This document shows positions 25,701 through 32,041 of a DNA stretch of 43,573 nt, piece by piece (positions within the stretch are counted from its first letter, which is position 1; the number at the start of each line of letters is the position of its first letter). The stretch covers positions 1 through 43,573 of the forward strand of contig JAQBPA010000229.1 in the NCBI GenBank assembly GCA_028287765.1, read 5' to 3'. The notes under the pieces were generated by a model, which had not been told where the DNA came from, ran no database searches, and saw nothing but the letters and a program-made list of their open reading frames with translations. A program made the position numbers and the translations under genes. The DNA is from Bacteriovoracaceae bacterium. GTDB lineage: Bacteria; Bdellovibrionota; UBA2394.

Positions 25701-26513
25701 ATGGATAAAAAGGATTCGGTATTAAATTTTCCGCTTGGGCCATTAGGTGGATATGATCCAAAGAAACTTTTCGATAAGACGGAGTTTTCTAAGCTTGATG
25801 GTTTTGTCGTATCCCTTGCACTTATCTTCAATGATATGAAGACATTCATTTTGTTGTGGGAGGTCCTCCGAGAAAACTCTCCTGCGCCAGCTAAAGACAA
25901 AAAAGGCAGCAAACATCACGGACAATTTTTTGGTTTCAACCAACATCTTTTTAGACTTCAAGCAAGTGCCTTTAAAGAGCTAACGGAACTAATTGCAAAA
26001 CATCGAGATCTTTTTAAATCTTCTATATGGGAGCGAACTTTAAAAAAATTGAATGCTAAAGATTTGGCACGTTGGGAAAACCTTGTATCTTTAAGTATTG
26101 GAAAAGAAGGCTCAGATAAATGGGCAAAGGAGCTTGGAATTTTTTTGACAAAAATTCGAACCCACGGTGGATTTCACTATCATTATATAAAACCTATCAA
26201 ATCAGCATGGCAGCGTTTTTTTAAGGATTCGGCTCCGCACTCCGAATACGCCTATGTTTGCTATGGAAAGAATTACGAAGAAAGTAGATTCTTCTTCGCG
26301 GATGCAGTTTTTCAAGAGATAGCTGTCGAGCTAAAAAAGGACTTATCAAAGAATTTTGATTTGGAATTTGGCCAATACCTAAGAGATCTACATTTTTCTA
26401 TTAGAGCAGTTGTGGCAAAATATATGAATCGGCGACAAGTTCCGCTAAAGTTTTTCATAACGACTTTTAAGACTTTAAAGCATTCATTTGTGCCAAATTG
26501 TGCCATTTTTTGA
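25701..26513 (+). CDS. Unknown protein, possibly HEPN-like
   Basis: From ATG 25701 the protein is 270 residues, soluble, largely helical and rich in aromatic residues and Lys. I do not recognise it with certainty. The segment KIRTHGGFHYHY (151-162) carries Arg153 and His159 in a local pattern resembling the R-x(4-6)-H catalytic motif of HEPN ribonucleases, often seen as RN...FHY. It lies 25 bases after the antitoxin gene and in front of tRNA-Gly, a typical place for defence cargo. Its base composition is A+T richer than the core genes around it. The stop codon lies in the loop of an inverted repeat. Confidence 0.55.
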   Translation: MDKKDSVLNFPLGPLGGYDPKKLFDKTEFSKLDGFVVSLALIFNDMKTFILLWEVLRENSPAPAKDKKGSKHHGQFFGFNQHLFRLQASAFKELTELIAKHRDLFKSSIWERTLKKLNAKDLARWENLVSLSIGKEGSDKWAKELGIFLTKIRTHGGFHYHYIKPIKSAWQRFFKDSAPHSEYAYVCYGKNYEESRFFFADAVFQEIAVELKKDLSKNFDLEFGQYLRDLHFSIRAVVAKYMNRRQVPLKFFITTFKTLKHSFVPNCAIF

Positions 26514-26531
26514 TGCATTTTATGGCACAAT
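26488..26531. repeat. TTGTGCCA repeat cluster with 10-bp inverted repeat
   Basis: TTGTGCCA occurs at 26488-26495 and 26498-26505 (10 bases apart, one helical turn) and inverted at 26523-26530. The longer inverted repeat ATTGTGCCAT (26497-26506) / ATGGCACAAT (26522-26531) is perfect with a 15-base loop. There is no T-run after it, so I do not call it an intrinsic terminator; phased repeats beside a tRNA suggest protein-binding sites of a recombination system. Confidence 0.5.
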
Positions 26532-26565
26532 GTAGCGCAATTACTCGGACGCGCTTTGAAATTAT

Positions 26566-26594
26566 ATGGGTATTTATGGGTAAAAATATGGGTA
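26566..26594. repeat. Three ATGGGTA direct repeats next to tRNA-Gly
   Basis: ATGGGTA is found at 26566-26572, 26576-26582 and 26588-26594, spaced 10 and 12 bases. Short direct repeats with near-helical phasing close to a tRNA attachment site resemble arm-type integrase or excisionase sites, but no integrase gene is present in the window. Confidence 0.45.
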
Positions 26595-26684
26595 GACACC
26601 GAACTTTTTAAGATCGACCTCCACTCCCCCAGCACCATAAATGTCTCAGTAATCTTTTTGTCTATGGGAACGATTTTAAACAAA

Positions 26685-26756
26685 GCGGGAGACGAGGCTC
26701 GAACTCGCGACCCTCAGCTTGGGAAGCTGATGCTCTACCAACTGAGCTACTCCCGC
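26685..26756 (-). tRNA. tRNA-Gly (anticodon CCC)
   Basis: The minus strand folds as a complete 72-base tRNA without an encoded CCA. The acceptor stem is GCGGGAG/CTCCCGC (7 pairs), the D-arm GCTC...GAGC, the anticodon arm TCAGC-TTCCCAA-GCTGA with anticodon CCC (codon GGG, Gly), and the T-arm GCGAG-TTCGAGC-CTCGT. All stems pair, with one G-T in the T stem. Parts of this gene are copied elsewhere in the window (see the repeats at 26794, 26906 and 30951). Confidence 0.95.
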
Positions 26757-26793
26757 GTTTATGGAAGCACGATACATGAAATGAAGTTTGGCA

Positions 26794-26808
26794 CCAAGCT
26801 GAGGGTCG
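26794..26808 (+). repeat. Inverted 15-bp copy of tRNA-Gly sequence
   Basis: CCAAGCTGAGGGTCG is the exact reverse complement of 26708-26722 inside the tRNA (anticodon-stem 3' side plus variable region). The two arms are 71 bases apart. It lies just upstream of the tRNA's 5' end. Confidence 0.7.
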
Positions 26809-26905
26809 TCGACCCGCCAGTTTATCTGCGCACTTTGTGCGCTATATTTATCGATAGCTGAAATGCTCCGTCGCGTTCGGCTGAAAGCCGTCCTACAGTC
26901 GGACG

Positions 26906-26930
26906 AGCTTGGGAAGCTGATGCTCTACCA
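26906..26930 (-). repeat. 25-bp direct copy of tRNA-Gly D-loop/anticodon arm (att-like scar)
   Basis: These 25 bases are identical to 26716-26740 of the tRNA gene, in the same orientation, 190 bases away. The copy covers the 3' half of the D-arm and the anticodon arm but not the acceptor or T-arm. Anticodon-arm identity blocks are classical tyrosine-integrase crossover sites, so this may be an attachment-site scar or the stub of a decayed second tRNA. Confidence 0.65.
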
Positions 26931-27113
26931 TGAAGTGGCCGAAGAGGCGAGTTTGGCCTCAGAAATTTTTTCTTTTGACGTTGTCGGAACTGTATATTTC
27001 TGCGGCGCGACCTCCAACTTTAGCATTGCTTCCTGCTTCAGCAGCTTCTTCATGGTATTTCTGGAGGTCTTCGTTAATTTTGCAGCTCTTGAGATATCAA
27101 GGGGTTGGAACAT
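26925..27113 (-). pseudogene. Possible remnant of an HTH-containing gene
   Basis: A 62-residue minus-strand frame starts MFQPLDISRAAKLTKTSRNT and continues with a Lys-rich helix. The pattern LDISRAAKLTKTSRNTMKK resembles an HTH with the SRNT element common in IS21-type transposases and resolvase-like proteins. The frame stops at a TAG that is part of the 25-bp tRNA copy (26906-26930), so the gene would have been cut at the recombination junction. Low confidence; the length allows chance. Confidence 0.25.
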
Positions 27114-27180
27114 TGGTGAGCGAGAATTATTCTGACCTTCTGCTCTTCACACGTCGGAATGAATGCAGTATTGGACTCCA

Positions 27181-27696
27181 ATGAATACGAAAACCTTTAT
27201 TTGCGCTGTTACCACCCTTTTCTCGATAGTCTGCATTGATTCCGTCAGGGCCGAAGAGCTTCATAGAATGGAACGAAAATATGGTTTATACACAGGAATT
27301 CTAAGCGATCCAGTTGGCGCCGTTCCCATTTCTTTAGCCGCAAATCTCACCAGCTTTCTAAGAGCAAACATTGGCTTTGCCTACACCCCTGATGTTTGGG
27401 GGAGTAAAGGCGATTTCTTCTCTACTGGTGGGGGAATTAAATTTTTACCAATGAATTCAAATCTCACGCCTGTACTTGGCGGAAACTTCTTCTGGATGCA
27501 TCAAAAAAGCGATAAAGCATCGAATCCTTGGAAAACCGATTGGTTTGATCGGCCGGAACAAAATCAATATATTTTTTACATAAACGCTGGCGGCGAATAT
27601 CAATTTGAAAATGGCTTCAATGTCGGCGTCGGTCTAAATTCTTTTTTGATGAAATGGATGCCATTTCCATATCTAAACCTGGGTTGGTTTTTTTAG
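27181..27696 (+). CDS. Exported small outer-membrane-like beta protein
   Basis: The 171-residue product from ATG 27181 has a signal peptide (MNTKTFICAVTTLFSIVCID, cleavage near VRA). The mature part is rich in Gly, aromatic and alternating residues and ends in LGWFF, a terminal aromatic typical of small eight-stranded outer-membrane barrels. No specific family recognised. An in-frame ATG at 27163 is less likely because it would lengthen the N-region in front of the basic start. It stands alone between the tRNA region and the minus-strand stress genes. Confidence 0.65.
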   Translation: MNTKTFICAVTTLFSIVCIDSVRAEELHRMERKYGLYTGILSDPVGAVPISLAANLTSFLRANIGFAYTPDVWGSKGDFFSTGGGIKFLPMNSNLTPVLGGNFFWMHQKSDKASNPWKTDWFDRPEQNQYIFYINAGGEYQFENGFNVGVGLNSFLMKWMPFPYLNLGWFF

Positions 27697-27739
27697 CAAA
27701 CTTGCGATCCTAGAATAAAAATTTGCCTGTTGGGGAAAT

Positions 27740-28399
27740 TTAAGCTGCGACATCAATATCGAGCTCGTCTTCAACGTCCGTGACGCCAGCTATTGACCAT
27801 GCGGCTCTTTCGGCCTCTACGCGTTCTATATAAGAGCTGACTTTTCCACGAAGGATGATTTTGCTACCCTCCGTGCTCACCTCGATATTTTTTGCATCGA
27901 GTTCGGCGCGATGCTTGATGGCTTCTTCTACCTTTTCCTTCACTTTGGTGGATGAGACACTCGATCTTATTTCGATCAAATTAATGACGCCCTTTACTCC
28001 CGTGAGACTTGCCACGGTTTGTTCAGCCTCATCTTTTTCGAAATTCCAAGTTGTCTCTCCTTCAAGGGTGACCCATCCATTTTCAACTTTGACTTTGATT
28101 TTATCTTCTGGAACTAAAATATTCCATTTCAAGGCAGAAATGGCTGCATGAGCAATATCTGTATCGCTTCGTTCATTTTCAAAAGGAAGCCTCACTTCCA
28201 GCTCGTTAGCGATGGCTTTAATTCCTGGAACACGTTCAACTACTTTTTCGGCAAGTCGCTTTTCATAATAGCTATCCACTTTTCCCGTAAGCGTGGCCAC
28301 TCCGTCTTTTACAGAAACCCCAATTTCTCTGTCTCGTAAAATAGGATCGAATTGGAATTCGTCGATCACTTGTTTTGAAATTTCAGCATCTGTTTTCAT
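27740..28399 (-). CDS. Triple BON-domain protein (OsmY-like)
   Basis: The 219 residues consist of three BON domains at about 3-70, 80-148 and 155-218, each with the DGVATLTGKV / NGWVTLEGET / GSKIILRGKV strand and the VPGI / LTGVKG / IAGVTDVE turn. BON domains are thought to bind phospholipid surfaces and are frequent in osmotic stress proteins. Unlike OsmY there is no signal peptide, so it would be cytoplasmic as encoded. It overlaps the PEBP gene by four bases (ATGA). Confidence 0.9.
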   Translation of the reverse strand: MKTDAEISKQVIDEFQFDPILRDREIGVSVKDGVATLTGKVDSYYEKRLAEKVVERVPGIKAIANELEVRLPFENERSDTDIAHAAISALKWNILVPEDKIKVKVENGWVTLEGETTWNFEKDEAEQTVASLTGVKGVINLIEIRSSVSSTKVKEKVEEAIKHRAELDAKNIEVSTEGSKIILRGKVSSYIERVEAERAAWSIAGVTDVEDELDIDVAA

Positions 28400-28923
28400 A
28401 AAGCGCCATTTCCGTTATCTGAATTTTTCACGGGCAACAACATATCCGAAACGAAAATGCATTCGAGTTCAGATTCGGCGACAACGCAGCCCTCCATATC
28501 TTTTAAAAATTCAGACCGCAGCGCACCCGTCGATAAATTAAGTTTTTTTCCAAGTGCAAAGAGTTTGAATCGATATCGGTGACTCAAGTTTTTTAGTAAT
28601 AAAAAAGGTCCGTCATAACCAATTTTTCCAAACGAGTTCATGCCTTCAAGACTTGCAAAGCTTGTTCCTGAATCATCGGCATAGAGTTCCATGTCCTCTT
28701 CTAATTCACGCACATGCGGCTGAATTTTATAAATGGCCCAGTGGAGAAAAGGTTCACCATCTGAAAGAAGATCAAGATCTTCCATCAAGAGTGCAAATTC
28801 CTTCGCTTCTACGGGTGCATCTGTCCACCGAAGAGCAGGCGAAATATTGTCGCCTGTCTTACTGTGACGCAGAGGAATTTTTTTTCCGGACTCAAGAGAT
28901 GAACTGAAAAGTTTCATGATCAT
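28396..28923 (-). CDS. YbhB/YbcL-type phosphatidylethanolamine-binding (Raf kinase inhibitor-like) protein
   Basis: The 175-residue protein belongs to the bacterial PEBP family. Landmarks are the N-terminal LFSSSLESGKKIP, NISPALRWTDAP, the LLMEDLD segment near the ligand pocket, HWAIYKI, and GYDGPF, with the family's Tyr-Arg-Phe segment HRYRFKLFALG after it. A second ATG two codons later (28917) is an alternative start. It is translationally coupled to the BON-domain gene downstream, suggesting a joint stress or envelope role; its natural ligand is unknown. Confidence 0.9.
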   Translation of the reverse strand: MIMKLFSSSLESGKKIPLRHSKTGDNISPALRWTDAPVEAKEFALLMEDLDLLSDGEPFLHWAIYKIQPHVRELEEDMELYADDSGTSFASLEGMNSFGKIGYDGPFLLLKNLSHRYRFKLFALGKKLNLSTGALRSEFLKDMEGCVVAESELECIFVSDMLLPVKNSDNGNGAL

Positions 28924-28925
28924 TT

Positions 28926-29207
28926 TTACTTTTTATTTTTTAAAGATTTACCTTTATTTTCGATATCCTTTGCAAGGAGTTGATATTCGATAACGACCAT
29001 ATCCCCGACTTTGGGATTTCGAACGCCTGTTGTATTTGGATCTGTATCGATCACTATTTTTTCAGGTCCTTCCTGAATGACAAAACCTCTGTCGGTGACT
29101 TCGATCACGGGTCCCGAAATTTTGTTGCCTGAGGTTTGAGCTGCGAACACAGTGCCAGTATAAAAAAGTATGAGAGTTGACATTAATTTTATAAGAATTA
29201 TTTTCAT
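28926..29207 (-). CDS. Small exported OB-like protein
   Basis: The 93-residue product has a signal peptide (MKIILIKLMSTLILFYTGTVFA) and a mature region of about 70 residues with short strands (GPVIEVTDRGFVIQEGPEKI, then VGDMVVIEYQLL) and a Lys-rich tail. The strand order suggests a small OB-like fold, as in DUF5666 or YgiW-type periplasmic proteins, but I am not sure of the family. Ribosome site AAGGAAAA. It lies two bases upstream of the PEBP gene on the same strand. Confidence 0.65.
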   Translation of the reverse strand: MKIILIKLMSTLILFYTGTVFAAQTSGNKISGPVIEVTDRGFVIQEGPEKIVIDTDPNTTGVRNPKVGDMVVIEYQLLAKDIENKGKSLKNKK

Positions 29208-29332
29208 TTTAATTTTTCCTTTATTTTTTTATATTTGATTTCTCGTTGGTTTTTTGAATGTTTTCAATTCCATCAGTGCTTGCACCTGCTCCACTTCAAA
29301 GCTTACAGCCGACTAGTTTACGATCTACTAAG

Positions 29333-29896
29333 TTAACGTGACATATTTGTAGATGGCGAAAAAGAAGCCAGGCTTAAAAGACTTATCCCGTAAACGATGA
29401 GATCGATTCCAAGGAACAGCCCCGGAATAAAAATTAAACTCATAGGCCAATGCATGATAATGAGTGCAGCAAGAAAGAGTGAAAGTATTCCGCTAAACAA
29501 AGTCCATCCTCGACGCGCGGGCTGCAGCGATACGGCAAAACTAATTCTTGAAAATCCAGAAATAATGAGTAGTACGGTGATTAAGAGGGTCAGCGAGACT
29601 AGTCCCGCTCCGGGAAAAATCCACATCGAAACACCTGCTAAAATCCACAAAATTCCGATGATCGCGTGACCAATAACTTCGCGCCATCGAGTGTTCCGAG
29701 ACGCATGTACTAAAAAGATCACGCCGTCGATCATGAGAATGGCGCCCAGAAACGTTGCAGAAACTAAGCTCGCAAAATAAACATCTGAGAGGAATAAAAT
29801 CCCGCCTAAAATACTGAGAATGGCCAAAACAACCATTCCCCAGCGCGCGGGCCGGACTATTTGGGTTGTATGCAAATGGGATGCTGCGTTTGCCAT
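29333..29896 (-). CDS. HdeD/DUF308 family membrane protein
   Basis: From ATG 29896 the protein has 187 residues and six hydrophobic helices arranged as three pairs, with the family features GILWILAGVSMWIFPGAG and the repeated GxxL / DGVIFL / GIDLIVYG turns of HdeD acid-resistance membrane proteins. An upstream ATG at 29929 would add 11 residues that look random. It heads the minus-strand group with the small exported protein, PEBP and BON genes (125-base gap), a set that looks like an envelope-stress module. Confidence 0.85.
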   Translation of the reverse strand: MANAASHLHTTQIVRPARWGMVVLAILSILGGILFLSDVYFASLVSATFLGAILMIDGVIFLVHASRNTRWREVIGHAIIGILWILAGVSMWIFPGAGLVSLTLLITVLLIISGFSRISFAVSLQPARRGWTLFSGILSLFLAALIIMHWPMSLIFIPGLFLGIDLIVYGISLLSLASFSPSTNMSR

Positions 29897-30037
29897 AATG
29901 AAAATATTCAAACAGGAATTTTTAAACAAGAAATCCGACCTTAGTGCAAGTTCTCATCTAAGTGTGAAAAATGAAGTACGACGAAAGAAAGGTCATAGGA
30001 AACATTTGAAGCCTTTAATTTTCGTGAGGAATAACCC

Positions 30038-30847
30038 CTAGTCATAGTCGTTTTTTTTCGTTTCATCCTCGGCTTCAGCTTTACGTTCATCCTCTTCAGC
30101 TTTGCGTCGATCATTGTCGACGGAGGTCTTGTAAGCCGCAATCATTAATAGGACACGGGGATCTAGCTTATCTTTTTGATATATTTCTATCGCCCAATTA
30201 TCCTTTGGCCAACTCCATGCTCCTCTATGTAAATGGGCCAGATCTTCACCTGAGGAACTGGTCAAATTAAATTCCGTCTCTAACCATTCGGTTTTTTGAG
30301 ACTCGGCAATGATATTGTCATTTGCATCCAGAATTTTATAGGTCGTATAGGGCTTGAAAATGGATTTGAATATTTCTTCCTGAATAGCACCTATTTTTTT
30401 TCCATTCACATCTGTAACGTCAATCTTTACACCCCAGGCGAAGAATTCCTGCTTTGCGTTTGCAATAACTTGCTCGTTTGGATCTTCTAACGAAAACGAT
30501 TTAGTAAAACTGAAAACTTTTTCTCGAACTGTTCCATAAAGATGCCCGTCATCAACGATTCGCAAAGAGTCTCCCACAGTTAAAATATTTTCTTTCACAA
30601 AAAAAGAAGAAGGAAGATCGGGCACTACTGCATCTCCGAAGGTTTCCGCAACCCGCGTTGTTCCGTGTGGGAGTCGATAGTCCTTATATTCTGGACGAAT
30701 ACTAGCTACTCCAGCACCAATGGCGGCGACTAGTCCAAGACAGACAACGGCCTTCACTCTGGTCGGAGTTGTAAACGATCCAGCTTGTACAAGATTTGCA
30801 TGCAGACAAAATACGATCGAAATAATCCCTAATTTTTGTAAGCCCAT
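30038..30847 (-). CDS. Exported or membrane-anchored LURP-one/scramblase-like protein
   Basis: The 269-residue product begins after a perfect AGGAGG site. It has a signal peptide (MGLQKLGIISIVFCLHANLVQA) and then a hydrophobic segment (about 31-49, VKAVVCLGLVAAIGAGVAS). Residues 80-235 show the repeating strands of the LURP-one-related/Tubby-C-like barrel: FFVKENILTVGDSLRIVDDG, GKKIGAIQEEIFKSIFKPYT, YKILDANDNIIAES. The C-terminus (245-269) is a charged Lys/Glu/Asp tail. LOR barrels usually sit in the cytoplasm; export is unusual. Function unknown. Confidence 0.7.
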   Translation of the reverse strand: MGLQKLGIISIVFCLHANLVQAGSFTTPTRVKAVVCLGLVAAIGAGVASIRPEYKDYRLPHGTTRVAETFGDAVVPDLPSSFFVKENILTVGDSLRIVDDGHLYGTVREKVFSFTKSFSLEDPNEQVIANAKQEFFAWGVKIDVTDVNGKKIGAIQEEIFKSIFKPYTTYKILDANDNIIAESQKTEWLETEFNLTSSSGEDLAHLHRGAWSWPKDNWAIEIYQKDKLDPRVLLMIAAYKTSVDNDRRKAEEDERKAEAEDETKKNDYD

Positions 30848-30950
30848 CTGCCTCCTATTTCATTTTTTTGATTAAATGTCCAAGCAGCAATATCGAAAGC
30901 AATAAATGGGCCAGAATGGGTTACTATGCCTTGCGGAAGGCGTTACTTGA

Positions 30951-30965
30951 AAGCTGATGCTCTAC
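30951..30965 (-). repeat. Third partial copy of tRNA-Gly sequence
   Basis: AAGCTGATGCTCTAC matches 26724-26738 of the tRNA gene and the copy at 26906-26930, in the same orientation. It lies in the 156-base gap between the LURP-one-like and the 31004 genes, beside a small hairpin (GCCTTGCGGAAGGC, about 30928-30941). It may mark the far end of an insertion of about 4 kb. Confidence 0.5.
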
Positions 30966-31003
30966 TGTTTGGGTAACACGCTCGAGTAGCTCTTAGATCA
31001 GTG

Positions 31004-31894
31004 CTACTGAATAACGCACGAGATCTCTTGGTAAAGTCGCCGGACTTTTCGCTCGAGCTGATCGTCGTAAGCTTCAACGCCTTCTTTTTCTCCAAAAACT
31101 TTTATCCAGTAGCTCTGATTAATTTTATCATAAGCATCTTGTTCCTGAGTGGTCGGAGTTGGATGCTGTTGAGCCCATTCAAGATAAAGTTGTTTCGCAC
31201 GATCAATCGCGGGAAATAAATCGGTATTTCGACGACATCCAAGTGCGAGCGGTGAGATATCCGAAAGTGTGGGTCCGTCTGGATCTTGATTGATCACCCA
31301 CTCTTCGGAGACGATGCCTCCTCCTGGCGCTTCCGAAACTAAACTCGCGAGCATTCCTGAGTCGCCCGGATGTTTTTTAAAACTTGTGCGAAGACTCCAG
31401 TAGAGATTTTCGGCGGTCGCACCAAAAAACTCGACAGATGTTTTGTCTAAATGTCCTCCCCAGGGTTTAAGCAAATTTTTTGCAAGTGAGAATGGGACTC
31501 TTATTTCGTTTGTTTGGGAATTGATGCTGCAATTAATTTGATTATTTTTTGCAAGTTCTACCAGACGAAGTTCGGCTGATTTTTTTTCTTGAGGAGTGGA
31601 CTTCTCGGAATATCTTATTTGCATATCGGCACTATCGATAGAGGGTCGAAGAACACTCAAAACACACGAAGCGTCCTTTACGTCGAGAACGTCTTTTAAA
31701 TTTTGAGCAGCTAACGCTTCGGCCCATTCAATATTTCGTTCTTTATTTTCAAGAATGAGTTTTAGAAGCTCGAGAGAACTGCTCGCTGTCATTTGAATGG
31801 CGACAGAGGGGGCTATTTCAGCCGCATCTTCTGCGTATAATGAGAATGAAAAAAGGCAGAACGTTGCTGCTATAAAATTAAAATAAAATTTCAT
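31004..31894 (-). CDS. Exported protein of unknown function
   Basis: The 296-residue product starts after a G-rich ribosome site (GGGGGGAA) and has a signal peptide (MKFYFNFIAATFCLFSFSLYA). The mature part is mostly helical with a Cys pair (DASCVLSV, INCSIN) plus two more cysteines (LGCRR, ISCVIQ). I recognise no domain. It is divergent from the large hydrolase gene at 32042 across 147 bases. Confidence 0.65.
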   Translation of the reverse strand: MKFYFNFIAATFCLFSFSLYAEDAAEIAPSVAIQMTASSSLELLKLILENKERNIEWAEALAAQNLKDVLDVKDASCVLSVLRPSIDSADMQIRYSEKSTPQEKKSAELRLVELAKNNQINCSINSQTNEIRVPFSLAKNLLKPWGGHLDKTSVEFFGATAENLYWSLRTSFKKHPGDSGMLASLVSEAPGGGIVSEEWVINQDPDGPTLSDISPLALGCRRNTDLFPAIDRAKQLYLEWAQQHPTPTTQEQDAYDKINQSYWIKVFGEKEGVEAYDDQLERKVRRLYQEISCVIQ

Positions 31895-32041
31895 CTATTC
31901 CCCCCCTGCTTTTGCACTTTCTGAGTCCCCACTCAGAGCTTTCATTAAAAAGCTTATATGATTTTTTTACCTTAAAATTATTTCGATGTGTAGCCTTTCT
32001 TCCAATTGACTCGCTGTTAAGTTTGCATCGACTCTGAAGAG

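Larger units (their letters stand above)
26757..27180. other. Gene-poor stretch upstream of tRNA-Gly with tRNA-derived fragments and small hairpins
   Basis: No convincing intact gene lies here. It holds an inverted 15-base piece of the tRNA (26794-26808) that also begins the palindrome GGGTCGTCGACCC, a 25-base direct copy of the tRNA D-to-anticodon region (26906-26930), and back-to-back hairpins such as CGGCTGAAAGCCG and GTCC...GGAC around 26877-26905. A possible gene remnant occupies 26925-27113 on the minus strand. The plus-strand frame 26863-27135 has no recognisable features. Confidence 0.6.

Noticed and set aside
26497-26531. Inverted repeat as an intrinsic terminator of the 25701-26513 gene
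   Set aside because: The loop is 15 bases, the stem is A+T-rich and no T-run follows; the repeats fit binding sites better.
26863-27135. Plus-strand 90-residue frame next to tRNA-Gly
   Set aside because: No ribosome site, no recognisable domain, and it runs across tRNA-derived repeats and the opposite HTH-like fragment.
30917-30990. Second tRNA gene around the third copy
   Set aside because: Only 15 bases match tRNA-Gly; acceptor, anticodon and T-arms cannot be paired on either strand.
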